Shown here piece after piece: positions 5,549 to 14,789 of a stretch of DNA of 18,628 nucleotides. Within the stretch, counting starts at the first letter, position 1. Every line of letters starts with the position of its first letter. The notes under the pieces were generated by a model that saw only the letters and a list, made by a program, of their open reading frames with translations, was not told where the DNA came from and searched no databases. Source of the stretch: DATFQI01 sp035264365. Its GTDB lineage: Bacteria > Actinomycetota > Thermoleophilia > Solirubrobacterales > Solirubrobacteraceae. The position numbers and the translations under genes were made by a program. The stretch lies in assembly GCA_035264365.1 (NCBI GenBank), contig DATFQI010000136.1, forward strand, positions 1-18,628, in the 5' to 3' direction.

Positions 5549-7587
5549 GCGACCACGGGCTCATCGCCGGGGCGGGCGGGATCGCCGCCCAGCGGGGGCG
5601 CGGAGAGATCGTCCGGCGGCGCCTCGGACGGCGCCTGCGGCGGCGCCGCCGTGAGGATCACCCGGCACGGGGCCTTGTTGACCACGTGGCGGGTCGTCTC
5701 GCCCACGAACGTGTCGCGCAGCCCGGCCTTGCCGCCGAGCAGCGTGCCGCCGCGGATCTGCGCCTTCTCCTCGGCGGCGAGCACGATCGCCTCGACGCCG
5801 CGGCGGCGCGCCTCGTGCACGATCGCCTCGCCGGCACGCCGCGCGCGCACGACCGCCGTGGCGACCTCGACGCCCTCGTACTCCTCACCCACCGCCTTCG
5901 CCCGCGCCAGCGCCCGGCGGGCCCGCTTGAGCTCCTCCTCGGGCACCCGCGCGTCCAGCGGCAGCGACAGCGGCACCTCGAACACCCACAGCGCCTCGAT
6001 CACGGCGCCGCCCTCGCCGAGGTCCTCGTTCTCCTCCGCCGCCAGCCGGCCGGCGGTCTGGACGATGTCGTCGTCGAGCGGGAGCCCGCGGATCGGCACC
6101 AGGATCGAGCCGTACTCGGCCTCCTGGCGCGGCCGCGTGAGCGTCTTCTCCGGCACGGTCACCCGGCGGAAGACCGGCTTGTCCTCCGAGATCCGGTAGT
6201 AGACGTAGAGCGCCACGCCGAAGGCCATCCAGGCGACGCCCACCCAGCGCGAGCCGCCGTGGTAGAAGAGCAGCGCCCCGAGCGCGGCCAGCGACATCAG
6301 GGCGCCCAGCACGGCCAGCAGCGGCAGCTCGCCGCGCCCGAGCGGGACGTTGAGCGGCATCTTGTACGGGCGGTCGCGGCCGGGCTCGCGCCAGCGCAGG
6401 CGGATCACGCCGATCGTCACGATCGCGAACGCGACCGTCGCCCCGAACGCGCAGATGCCGACGAGGAAGTCCAGGTCCGCGGGCAGCAGCAGCGCGATCG
6501 CCAGCACCGTGCCGAGCCCGATCACGACCACGGGCGTCGAGCGCCGCGGGTGCAGGTAGCCGACCAGCGACGGGATCTGTCGGTTGACCGCGAGCGCGTA
6601 GCCGAGCCGCGAGAGCCCGAGCATGGCCGCGTTGCAGGCCGCCACGAGGATCAGCAGGCCCGACACCGCGAGCGCGTAGCGCAGCGGCTCGCGGATCCAG
6701 GCCTCGTCGAAGGCGTCGGCGATCCCGACCATCGGCGCCTCGACCCACTCCGTCCCGGGCTGGGTGGGCAGCGCGGTCGAGGCGACGAGCGCGATGCCGA
6801 CGTACGGCACGCACGCCGCGATCAGCCGCACGCCGATCAGCCGCCGCAGGCCGCGGCGGCCGATCGCCACCTGCCCGGCGAGGCCGGACGAGGCGTCGAT
6901 GCCGCTGAAGGCCACGAGCACGAGCGGGAACGCGAACATGAGGTCCTCGAGCGACGGGGAGCCCGCGATCGAGCCAGGGCCGGTGAGCACCTCCGGCTCG
7001 AAGACGAGGAACAGCCCGAACGCCACCACCAGCAGCTGCAGCACGAGGTCGGCGAGCACGATCAGCGACGCGCGCGCGAACCGGCGCGGCGAGCTGCCGC
7101 GCACGTTGGCGACGGCCACCCCGATCACGACCCCGGCGCCGAGCAGGAACTCGGGCGCTCCGTGGTCGAACGGCTCGAAGAAGACCGCGGCGTAGTCCGT
7201 CGTCGCGAACGCCGTCAGCGCGATCAGGATCAGGTAGTCGAGCAGGATCGCCCAGCCGGCCACGAAGCTCCATAGCTCGTTGAAGGCGTAGCGGGCGATC
7301 ACGGTCGCGCCGCCCCGCTCCTGGTGCAGGGAGGCGCCCTCCACGTAGCTCGGCACGAGCACCGCGAAGAACAGCGCGCCGGCGGCGAACACCGCCCAGG
7401 TCAGCCCGAGCGCCTTGGCCGCCACGACGCCGACCGCGAAGTACACGGACGCGCCGATGAAGCCCTGCACGATCCCGAACAGCGCCGGCGAGCCCAGGCC
7501 CTTCTTGAGCTGCGGCAGGGTGTCGAGCTGCCCCGCGGCCTTCATGCCGCGGCGCAGCATCGGCTCGGAGGGATCGCCGCGCGGCAT
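5518..7587 (-). CDS. APC-superfamily permease fused to a universal stress (USP) domain (second copy)
   Basis: A 689-aa inner-membrane protein. Residues ~30-460 hold about twelve hydrophobic helices of the LeuT/APC fold. Helix 1 carries GFIGASVYFAVG, the usual unwound substrate-binding segment, and FNELWSFVAGWAILLDYLI lies in the helix 3 region. Residues ~489-655 form a cytoplasmic USP-like domain (YGSILVPIRG at its start, APCRVILT at its end) that may bind a nucleotide. The substrate may be an amino acid, a polyamine or K+: APC members of the KimA type import K+, but this protein lacks the KimA-like N-terminal signature I would expect. The ATG at 7587 overlaps the upstream small gene's stop (TGATG), with GAGGAG (7596-7601) as ribosome-binding site. 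The C terminus is Pro/Gly-rich and ends inside the long inverted repeat. Confidence 0.88.
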   Translation of the reverse strand: MPRGDPSEPMLRRGMKAAGQLDTLPQLKKGLGSPALFGIVQGFIGASVYFAVGVVAAKALGLTWAVFAAGALFFAVLVPSYVEGASLHQERGGATVIARYAFNELWSFVAGWAILLDYLILIALTAFATTDYAAVFFEPFDHGAPEFLLGAGVVIGVAVANVRGSSPRRFARASLIVLADLVLQLLVVAFGLFLVFEPEVLTGPGSIAGSPSLEDLMFAFPLVLVAFSGIDASSGLAGQVAIGRRGLRRLIGVRLIAACVPYVGIALVASTALPTQPGTEWVEAPMVGIADAFDEAWIREPLRYALAVSGLLILVAACNAAMLGLSRLGYALAVNRQIPSLVGYLHPRRSTPVVVIGLGTVLAIALLLPADLDFLVGICAFGATVAFAIVTIGVIRLRWREPGRDRPYKMPLNVPLGRGELPLLAVLGALMSLAALGALLFYHGGSRWVGVAWMAFGVALYVYYRISEDKPVFRRVTVPEKTLTRPRQEAEYGSILVPIRGLPLDDDIVQTAGRLAAEENEDLGEGGAVIEALWVFEVPLSLPLDARVPEEELKRARRALARAKAVGEEYEGVEVATAVVRARRAGEAIVHEARRRGVEAIVLAAEEKAQIRGGTLLGGKAGLRDTFVGETTRHVVNKAPCRVILTAAPPQAPSEAPPDDLSAPPLGGDPARPGDEPVVAGRSGPSREP

Positions 7588-7775
7588 CAGCGCGGCTCCT
7601 CGGGGTCGCGCGGCTCGCGCGTGAGGTAGAGCCGGCCGGCGCCCGCGGCCACGAACAGCAGCCCGACGAGGAACCCGAAGGCGGCCGCCCCGCCGCCGGC
7701 GTCGATCGTGCGCACGATGATCCCGACGCCGAGGAACACGAGCAGGAACGAGGTCAGCCGCGTCAGCGCCTTCAC
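7587..7775 (-). CDS. Small two-TM membrane protein between the APC-USP genes
   Basis: A 62-aa protein starting KALTRLTSFLLVFLGVGIIV after the initiator. It has two hydrophobic helices (about residues 6-22 and 30-50) separated by a short Asp/Gly turn, and an acidic/basic tail ending REPRDPEEPR. I do not recognise the family. The GTG start at 7775 is set by a 4-base GTGA overlap with the stop of the upstream APC-USP gene, and an AGGTGG stretch lies just before it. The longer in-frame extension to 7859 is antisense-like filler inside the upstream gene. Its stop shares one base with the next start (TGATG). Coupling on both sides points to a stoichiometric accessory subunit of the permeases, but that is inference. 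Confidence 0.75.
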   Translation of the reverse strand: MKALTRLTSFLLVFLGVGIIVRTIDAGGGAAAFGFLVGLLFVAAGAGRLYLTREPRDPEEPR

Positions 7776-9694
7776 GGGGCCACCTTCGCCTGCTCGAGCG
7801 CCTGGCGGCGCTTTGTCTGCGACTCCGGCGGCGGCATCGACTCGATCACGACCCGGCACGGGCGCTCGGCCAGCACGGTCTCGAGCGTCTTGCCGAACAG
7901 CGACGCGCCGTCGACCCGCCGCGGCAGCGCGAGCACGATCGCGGCCGCGCGCATGTCGATCGCCTCCTCGACGATCCGCCGCCCGGCCTGCCCGGGCCGG
8001 ATCCGCTCCACGTGGCCCGAGACGCGCCGGCCGCCCTGCACGCGCGCCTGCTCGATAACCGACTCCGCATCCGCCTCGGCCTCGCGCATCGGCGCGTCGA
8101 TCGGCAGCGCGTACGGCACGGTGACGAACGAGACGATGTGCATGCCGCGGCGCTTGCGGGCCGCGAGCTTGGTCGCGGTCGCCATCACGTGGTCGTCGTA
8201 GCCGTCGGAGACGGGAACGAGGACGGAGTCGTACTCCGCCTCGTGATCGACCACCGGCTGCGGGATCGCGACCTTGTGCGTGGAGGTCATGTCGAGCCCG
8301 TGGCGGCGGCGGAACGCGAAGTACACCAGCGTGCCGAACAGCAGCCAGGCGGCCCCGATCGCCGCCACGGTGAGGTTCAGCGCCGCGATCACCACGAACG
8401 CGACCGCGGTGAACGTGCCGCCGGCGATCGCGAACAGCGGCGCGTCGTAGTCGCCGATCTGCAGGTTGCCCGGCCCGCGGTAGGAGCGCGCGAAGTCCGG
8501 CAGCTTGCGCCGCAGGCGGATCACGGACGCATGCGCCATCGTGAACGAGAGCAGCGCGCCGAAGCTGTAGATGCTGCCCAGGAACGTCTCCTGGCCCGGC
8601 AGCAGGATCAGGATCGCGAGCCCGGAGAAGACGAGGATGCCGATGTAGGGCGTGCGGAAGTGCGGGTGCAGGCGCCGCAGCCCGTCGGGCATCTGGCGGT
8701 GGATGCCCATCGAGTAGACGAGCCGCGAGACGCCGATGATCCCCGCGTTCGTGGCCAGGAACAGGATCGTCGCGGCCAGCAGGCCGACGTAGAGCTCGCC
8801 CGCCCCCTGCAGCGGCCCGAGGTCGATCTGCTTGACGAAGCCGAGGATCGGGTCGCCCGCGTAGCCGCCCTCCTCCTCGGTCAGCCCGAGCAGCGTGTAG
8901 TAGGTGCCGTCGGCGCGCTGCTGCACCGGCAGCGCCGACAGCGCGACCGCCGGCAACGTGAAGTAGATCGCGAAGACGGCGATCCGCACGCGGTTGATCG
9001 CCGCCGGGATCGTCTTCGCCTCGTCCCTGGCCTCCTCGGACATGTTCGAGATCGTCTCGATGCCCGTGTAGGCGAGCATGCCGATCGGGATCGCCAGGAT
9101 GAAGTCCTTCCAGGTCGGCGCCACGCCGAGGTTGACGTTGTCGACCAGCACCTCGGGCGAGAGCACGAGCACCGTGCCGACCACGACCAGCAGCAGCTGG
9201 GTCATGAAGTCGATGACGGCCAGCAGCACGTTGACGCCGGTCGACTCCTTGACGCCGAAGATGTTGATGCCGGCCAGCAGCGCGATCACGAACGCGCCGA
9301 CGATGATGTCGCCGGGCCCGTGGCGCAGCGGCTCCCAGAACAGCCCGCCGATGTAGTGCGGCACGAAGAACGCCGAGATGGCGATCGTGCAGATGTACGT
9401 GAGCATCTGCGCCCAGGCCGCGAAGAACGACCAGAACTCGTTGAAGGCGCGACGTGCGAACGAGGCCGAGCCGCCGGCCTCCGGGTACATCGTCGTCGCC
9501 TCGGCGTAGGTGGCCGCCGTGCAGAAGAAGAAGAACCCGGTGATCACGAAGACCAGCGGGGTGAGGCCGAGCGCGTAGGAGGCGACGAGGCCGAGCGCGT
9601 AGTAGATGGAGGAGCCGACGTTCCCGTAGGCGGTCGAGAACAGCGCGTTCGCCCCGAGTACGCGCTCGAGGCCCTCCAGCCGGCGTCTTGCCAT
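7772..9694 (-). CDS. APC-superfamily permease fused to a universal stress (USP) domain (first copy)
   Basis: A 640-aa integral membrane protein, first gene of the transporter operon. The membrane half (about 1-465) shows some twelve helices. Helix 1 contains YGNVGSSIYYALG, equivalent to the APC substrate-binding break, and GVSRLVYSMGIHRQMP lies in the helix 8-9 region. From about residue 484 (AEYDSVLVPVSDGYDDHV) to 625 (RPCRVVIES) it is a USP-like alpha/beta domain on the cytoplasmic side, which may sense a nucleotide. It is paralogous to the second APC-USP gene but clearly diverged, so the two may form a heterodimer or differ in substrate. The ATG at 9694 lies 9 nt after a TAGAAT -10 box, suggesting a leaderless transcript. 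The stop overlaps the small membrane gene (GTGA). Substrate is unknown; K+ or amino acids are the main options given the RCK genes downstream. Confidence 0.9.
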   Translation of the reverse strand: MARRRLEGLERVLGANALFSTAYGNVGSSIYYALGLVASYALGLTPLVFVITGFFFFCTAATYAEATTMYPEAGGSASFARRAFNEFWSFFAAWAQMLTYICTIAISAFFVPHYIGGLFWEPLRHGPGDIIVGAFVIALLAGINIFGVKESTGVNVLLAVIDFMTQLLLVVVGTVLVLSPEVLVDNVNLGVAPTWKDFILAIPIGMLAYTGIETISNMSEEARDEAKTIPAAINRVRIAVFAIYFTLPAVALSALPVQQRADGTYYTLLGLTEEEGGYAGDPILGFVKQIDLGPLQGAGELYVGLLAATILFLATNAGIIGVSRLVYSMGIHRQMPDGLRRLHPHFRTPYIGILVFSGLAILILLPGQETFLGSIYSFGALLSFTMAHASVIRLRRKLPDFARSYRGPGNLQIGDYDAPLFAIAGGTFTAVAFVVIAALNLTVAAIGAAWLLFGTLVYFAFRRRHGLDMTSTHKVAIPQPVVDHEAEYDSVLVPVSDGYDDHVMATATKLAARKRRGMHIVSFVTVPYALPIDAPMREAEADAESVIEQARVQGGRRVSGHVERIRPGQAGRRIVEEAIDMRAAAIVLALPRRVDGASLFGKTLETVLAERPCRVVIESMPPPESQTKRRQALEQAKVAP

Positions 9695-9703
9695 CGGCAG
9701 GCG

Positions 9704-9709
9704 ATTCTA
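9704..9709 (-). promoter_or_regulatory. -10 box of the APC-USP/RCK operon (leaderless)
   Basis: TAGAAT on the minus strand is the best -10 match in the window and ends 9 nt before the ATG at 9694, so transcription should start at or next to the start codon. It sits in the 23-bp gap after the broken protease gene. No clear -35 is visible. Confidence 0.55.
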
Positions 9710-9717
9710 GGCTTGTG

Positions 9718-12700
9718 TCAGCGCGCGGCAGGAAACTGGGCGGGAAGTCCCCAGTTGCCGGCCTCGTCCGCGTACGCGATCGTGAAGACGTCGCCCTTGC
9801 GGCCGGGCACCGCGGCGCCGCCGCCGCTCGTGCCGCTCGCCACCATCGAGCCGGCGGCGTCGCGGACCTCGTAGTGCGCCGGGGTGCCGCACAGCCAGTC
9901 GTCGCCGGGCGGCGTCCAGGCGAGCTGCACCTTGGCGGCCCTGAAGGTCGCGGCGCGGTTGCGGGCGGTGCCGGGCGGGCGCGTGTCGGTCCCGTGGGCG
10001 CGCGTGGAGCGCTCGTCGTGGCGCGAGGTCCACCACTCGCCGTTGCCGCCGCACGCCGGCCGGCCGGTCCTCCACAGGAACGCGCGGCCCTCGCGCGTCA
10101 CGGCCGCGATGTCGAGCCTGCCGTCGCCGTCCACGTCGCCGGTGGCCGGGACCGCGTACAGCCAGCCGGCGGTGAACTTCGGGAAGCCGGCGGGCTCCTG
10201 GCCGGAGGCGGTGAGCGCCGCAGCAGGTAGAGGCCGGTGCCGACGATCGCCTCGCGCTCGGCGCCGCCGCCGACGTCGGCCACCGCCGGGCTGGAGAGCA
10301 GCTGGTAGTCCTCGACGGCCTGCGGGAAGGCGGCGAGCGCGCCGCCCGTCGTCGCGTCCCAGGCCTGCAGCACGTGGTTGTATTGCAGGTTCTGCCCGAC
10401 CGCGATGCCGAGGTTCACGAGCCCGTTGAGCGTCAGGCCGCCCTTGAGGATCTCGACGCCCGGCCGCCCGTCGAGGTCGGCCGCGATCGGGTGCTCGAAC
10501 AGGTTCAGCACGCGGCTCTTGTCGGCGTGGTCGCCGGTCGCGGGCGCGGGGTCGAGCGTGGTCTTGAGCTGCCCGTCGCCCTCGCGCACCTGGACGTCGC
10601 CGGAGGCCACGTTGCCGATCACCTCGAGCTTGCCGTCGCCGTCGACGTCGGCCATCGCGTGCTCGACGCCGGGGCCGACGAGCGGCAGCGCGTCCGGCAC
10701 GGCGCCGTTGGGCTTCACGGGCCAGCCGGGCAGGACGTGGCCGGAGGCGTCGAGCGCGTAGGTGCGCCCCGAGCCGCCGGCGGCGTTGGCGAGGATGTTG
10801 GTCAGCCCGCTGCGCAGCAGCGACGGCAGGTCGCCCTCGGGCGCCTGGGCGGCGTCGTCGAACTCCTGCGTCGGCGTGATGAGCTCGGGCCGGCCGTCGC
10901 CGGTGATGTCGCCGGCGGCGGGCGCGGTGATGATCTCGGCGCCGGGCAGGCTCGGGTCGCGCAGCTTCACCGGCCAGCCGGGGACGGCGGTACCGGAGCC
11001 GTCGAACGCGTAGACGTGCTGGTCCATCGCGCTCGCCACGATCTCCAGCGCGGGGCCGCCGGTGAGGTCGGCGAGCACGGGCGCGGCGAAGAAGCCGCGC
11101 TTGACGTGGTTCTCGCGTGTGCGGTCCTCGGGCCGGGAGAAGTCGGGGTCCAGGCGCACAGGGAAGCCGCCGACCGGCGTGCCATCGAGCTCCCAGGCGT
11201 AGACGTGCTCGCCCGCTGTGTCGACGATCTCGGCGCGGCGGTCGCCGTCGATGTCGCCGATCGCGGGCGTGCGCAGAGGCTCCAGGGGTGCCTCCATGCG
11301 CGTGTACGCGGGCGCTCCTGGGTGCACGGCGGCGAGCGGGCGCGTGCGGACCGGGAAGCCCTGCAGGGTGCTGCCGTCGGCGCGCAGCACGGTCAGCGTG
11401 CCGGAGGACTCGGCCTGGACGACGTCGAGCTGGTTGTCGCCGTCGACGTCCCACAGCCGCTGGCTCGCCTCGCCGCCGCCCGCGAGCGTGCGCGGCCAGC
11501 CGGGCGCGAGCGTCGCGTCGCGGTAGGCGAAGAGGACCTTCCGGTCCTCGCCGCGCGTGCCGGCGGCGTCGGTGGCGCGCACGCGCACGGTGAAGGCGGG
11601 CTCGTTGGGGTCCGTGTCGCCCGGGCCCTTCTGCGGCGCGGTCGGGTCGTTCGCCGCGCCGCCTCCCGGCCGCGCGTCGAGCGCCGCCCGCACGGCGCGC
11701 AGGTCGATCGAGGCGAGGCGGCCGTCGGTGGCGCCGGTACCGACCGCCGCGGTGCGGAACTCGCTCTCGGCCGGCTCGATCCCGGGCGCCCACTCGACGC
11801 GGTAGGTCACGCCGCCGCCGCGCGCGGACACGCGGCCGCCGATGTCGACACGCTGGCCGCGCTCGAGCGCCAGCGGCGCGAACCAGTCGGGGCTGGTGAT
11901 CAGCGCCTCCGGCGGGATCCGGCCCTGGGCGATCCGCTCCAGCGCCAGGCCGAGGTCTGGCCGGCCGTAGCCGAAGTGCTGGTCCCAGCCCTTCTGGGCC
12001 GGATCGGGCGTGCCGGTGCCGAGGGTGTTCCCGGGCACGACGTCCTCGGCGGTCTGGGTGATCAGCTGCTTGATCTCGTTCGGCGCGAGGTCGTAGCCCT
12101 CCTCGAGGCCGTAGGAGGCGACGAGCCCGGCGGCGCCGGCGGCCTGCCCTGTGGCGGCGCTGCCGGTCACCGCGGGCATGACGATGTGGCCATGGCCGCC
12201 GTCTGGGTCGTGCCGCTGTTGCGGAACCAAGTCGCGATCGGCGCGCTCGTCGGGATCCCGAGGTCGCCGAGGAAGCCTCCGACCTCGGCGTCCGAGCTGC
12301 CGAGGCCCTGCACGTCGGCCACGGTGCCGGCGACCATCATCGCCTCGTCGTAGGTCGTCGGGAAGTTGTGGTTGGCCGTGTTGAGGTCGGAGCTGACGAC
12401 CGCCATGAAGACGCCGCGGGCGTAGGCGTCGCGCGCCGCGGCGCGCGCGAAGCTCGTGTTGGTCAGGCCGCCGAGCGCGGCCTCGACCACCCGGATCCCG
12501 TTGTCGGCCGCGTAGGTGACGCCGAGCGCGAACTGGTTCGTGTCGGTCACGAACGTGTCCCAGACGCGGACCGGCACGATCTGGCACTCGGGGCAGACGC
12601 CGGTGCCGCCGACGCCCTCGTCGGTCTCCTGCCCGGCCTCCTGGGCGCGGCCGGTGCCGTGGTTGGAGGCGGAGCTGTAGCTCGACGCGTCGTAGGGGTC

Positions 12701-13428
12701 GTTGTCGTCGTCGAAGAAGTCCCAGCCGGCGATGTCGTCGGCGTAGCCGTTGCCGTCGGCGTCCGTGCCGTCAGAGAAGACGGCGATCAGGTCGGAGCGT
12801 CGAGGATGTCGTCCGCCTCGTCGTTGCCGGCCGCCGTCTGGACCCGCGGATCGTCGGCGTAGTCGTCGACCGTGACGGCGCCGTCGGAGTCGCAGTCGTA
12901 CGCGTCGCAGCCGTCCGGCTTCGGCAGCTCCTCCGTGTTCAGCGCCACCTTGCGGCGCAGGCTGCGCTCGCGCCAGCGGATGCCGGTGTCCAGGATCGCG
13001 ATCCTGACGTCGGGGCGGCCGGTCGAGCGCTTCCAGGCGCGGTCGGCGCTGACGCCCGGGATCTGGCCGAGCGGGTTGCGCCCGGCCTCGAGGTTCTGCT
13101 CCTGCTGGCGCGCCGTGTCGAGCGGGTTCTTGTCCAGCGCGGTGTGCTCGGAGCCGTCGGGAGCGAACCCGAAGCGCTCGTACTCCTCGTCGAAGACGTT
13201 GCTGCAGTCCGCGCCCTGCTCGTCGTCGGACTCGCAGAGGTCGAAGGCGGGATCGTTCGGCGCATTGACGCGCACCGACTCGTCCGGGTCCGAGCCCGGG
13301 AACGCAGCTTGCGCCACCGCCGGCGCGGCCGCGAGCGCCAACGCGGCGACGGCCGTCGCGATCCCCTGTGAACGCGCACGTTCGGGCGAGTACCCCGCGG
13401 CGCCGGTGGTTACGCCGCCCAACGTCAA
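9718..13428 (-). pseudogene. Secreted S8 (subtilisin-like) peptidase with FG-GAP/VCBS repeats, broken by three frameshifts
   Basis: The reading frame must be joined across three single-base deletions, near 12796, 12200 and 10219, to recover one protein of about 1,237 aa. Joined, it has a signal-peptide-like start (an Ala-rich hydrophobic run ending AVAQA) and all three catalytic motifs: the Asp in ILDTG (12988-12990), the His in NHGTG (12659-12661) and the Ser in TGSAATGQAAG (12159-12161; Gly replaces the usual Pro). Five or more FG-GAP/VCBS-like calcium-type motifs follow (for example DVDGDGKLE, DITGDGRPE). A possible fibronectin-III-like end finishes WGLPAQFPAAR. The intact protein would be an extracellular protease. 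The start is unclear: TTG 13428 lies in a repeat arm, while GTG 13379 would give a classic signal peptide only if a further base is missing in the CCCC run at 13363. Real decay and assembly error are both possible. Confidence 0.8.
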
Positions 13429-13553
13429 CTGCGGCTAGGGTGCCGCCCGCGGCGTGGAATGGGGCGTGGTGGGGACCGTTTGCACGCTATAGGGGGGTCA
13501 ACGGTCCCCGCTTGGCGCGTCCCGCTCCACCACCTCCCCACCCAGCCGCAGTT
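13424..13553. repeat. Intergenic palindromic repeat, copy A
   Basis: The outer arms 13424-13442 and 13539-13553 are inverted (AACTGCGGCT with AGCCGCAGTT). The inner arms GGGGACCGTT (13471-13480) and AACGGTCCCC (13500-13509) flank a 19-nt loop. It fills most of the gap between threonine synthase and the protease remnant and contains the protease's candidate TTG start. It is homologous to copy B at 15770-15915. No gene is visible in the gap. Confidence 0.6.
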
Positions 13554-13578
13554 CGAGCCCGGAGACCGGGCCGCGCCC

Positions 13579-14769
13579 TCACACGAGCCCGGGCGGCGGC
13601 GGGTACTTCTGCCCGATCCCGCAGTCGAACACGACCACGGACTCGCCCGCGCCGACGTCGCCGCGCTCCACCAGCGCCCGCACCGCCGCGAACGCCGCGC
13701 CGCTCTCCGGTGCCACGTAGGCGCCCATCAGCCGGCCCGCGAGGCCCTGCGCCTCGGTCAGCGCGTCCTCGCCCACGGCGACCGCGGTGCCGCCCGACGC
13801 CCGCAGCGCCTCCAGGATCAGCTTGTCGCCGACCGCCTGCGGCACGCGCAGCCCGCCGGCTCTCGTCGAGGCGCCCTCCCAGCGCTCCGCGGTCTCCGCG
13901 CCAGTCGAGAAGGCGCGCACCATCGGCGCGCAGCCCTCGGCCTGGACGGACACCATCCGCGGGCGTTCGGGCCCGATGAAGCCGAGCGCCTCGAGCTCCG
14001 CGAACGCCTTCCACATGCCGACGAGGCCGGTGCCGCCGCCGGTCGGGTAGACGATCGCGTCGGGCAGCGCCCAGCCGAGGTCCTCGGCGAGCTCGAGCCC
14101 CATCGTCTTCTTGCCCTCGACGCGGTAGGGCTCCTTGAGCGTGGAGACGTCGAAGGCGCCGGACTCGGCGGCGATCTCGCGCGCGACGGCGCCGCACTCG
14201 TCGATCAGGCCGTCGTGGAGGATCACGCGCGCGCCCATCACGGCCGCCTCCTCGCGGTTCACCGCCGGGACGTCGCGTGGCATCACGACCGTCACCGGGA
14301 GCCCGGCCGCGGCGCCGTAAGCGGCCAGCGCGCCGCCCGCGTTGCCCGCGCTCGGGGCGACGAGGCCGGTGGCGCCGAGCTCGGCCGCGCGCGAGACCGC
14401 CGCGGCCATCCCGCGTGCCTTGAACGAGCCCGTCGGGTTCAGGCCCTCGGCCTTCACGCGCAGCCCGGGGACCCCGAGCTCGCGCCCCAGCCGCGGCGCG
14501 GCCAGCAGCGGAGTCGCGCCCTCGCCGAGATGGATCCGGTGCGCCGGGTCGCGCACCGGCAGCAGCTCCGCCCAGCGCCACAGCCCGCCGGCGCGGCGCG
14601 CTGAGAGCGCGTCGCGGGTCAGCGTCGCGGCCGCGCGCTCGAGGTCGTAGCGGGCCAGCAGCGGGCGGCCGTCGGCGGGGTCGAGTCCGGCCAAGCGGTC
14701 GGCGTCGTAGGTCCGCCCGGAGGCCGAGCCCTCGAGGTGCGTGAGCGCGGACGGGACGTCGGTGAGCAC
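13579..14769 (-). CDS. thrC: Threonine synthase (PLP-dependent)
   Basis: A 396-aa cytoplasmic enzyme that converts O-phosphohomoserine to threonine and phosphate, the last step of threonine synthesis. The PLP-binding lysine is K117 in NPTGSFKARG, the phosphate of PLP is held by the PTGGGTGLVG loop (about residue 242 on), and SAGNAGGALAAYGAAAGL is the family's substrate/cofactor loop. Length and motif order fit the shorter bacterial threonine synthase class. Threonine dehydratase-like or cysteate-synthase-like relatives are the alternative, but the N-terminal extension before HLGEGATPLL favours threonine synthase. The GTG start at 14769 lies 8 nt after TAGGCT with no Shine-Dalgarno, suggesting a leaderless mRNA. 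It diverges from the SRPBCC gene over 20 bp. No homoserine genes are in view, so thrC stands alone here. Confidence 0.9.
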   Translation of the reverse strand: MLTDVPSALTHLEGSASGRTYDADRLAGLDPADGRPLLARYDLERAAATLTRDALSARRAGGLWRWAELLPVRDPAHRIHLGEGATPLLAAPRLGRELGVPGLRVKAEGLNPTGSFKARGMAAAVSRAAELGATGLVAPSAGNAGGALAAYGAAAGLPVTVVMPRDVPAVNREEAAVMGARVILHDGLIDECGAVAREIAAESGAFDVSTLKEPYRVEGKKTMGLELAEDLGWALPDAIVYPTGGGTGLVGMWKAFAELEALGFIGPERPRMVSVQAEGCAPMVRAFSTGAETAERWEGASTRAGGLRVPQAVGDKLILEALRASGGTAVAVGEDALTEAQGLAGRLMGAYVAPESGAAFAAVRALVERGDVGAGESVVVFDCGIGQKYPPPPGLV

Positions 14770-14776
14770 GGCGGCT

Positions 14777-14783
14777 TAGCCTA
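14777..14783. promoter_or_regulatory. Overlapping divergent -10 boxes (thrC / SRPBCC gene)
   Basis: TAGCCTA is read as TAGCCT on plus (14777-14782), ending 7 nt before GTG 14790, and as TAGGCT on minus (14783-14778), ending 8 nt before GTG 14769. Both fit TANNNT at leaderless spacing, so one 7-bp block may start both transcripts. Confidence 0.5.
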
Positions 14784-14789
14784 CGAGCC

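Noticed and set aside
5398..7275. 625-codon open frame on the plus strand opposite the second APC-USP gene, and similar ones at 8012-9874 and 10374-12353
   Set aside because: They are composed of Arg/His/Asp/Gln/Pro-rich text with no domain, and arise because GC-rich codons on one strand leave few stops on the other. The minus-strand frames carry clear transporter and protease motifs.
4235..9694. Calling the permeases KimA K+ importers
   Set aside because: The helix-1 segments (YGNVGSSIYYALG, GFIGASVYFAVG) do not look like the KimA-type signature, so the K+ assignment rests only on context.
9718..13428. Programmed frameshifting in the protease gene
   Set aside because: No slippery heptamer or downstream pseudoknot is apparent, and three separate single-base shifts in one gene are far more simply explained by deletions or errors.
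13471..13509. Promoter within repeat A (TTGACC and TATAGC on the minus strand)
   Set aside because: The two boxes are only about 4 bp apart, much too close for a sigma-70-type promoter.
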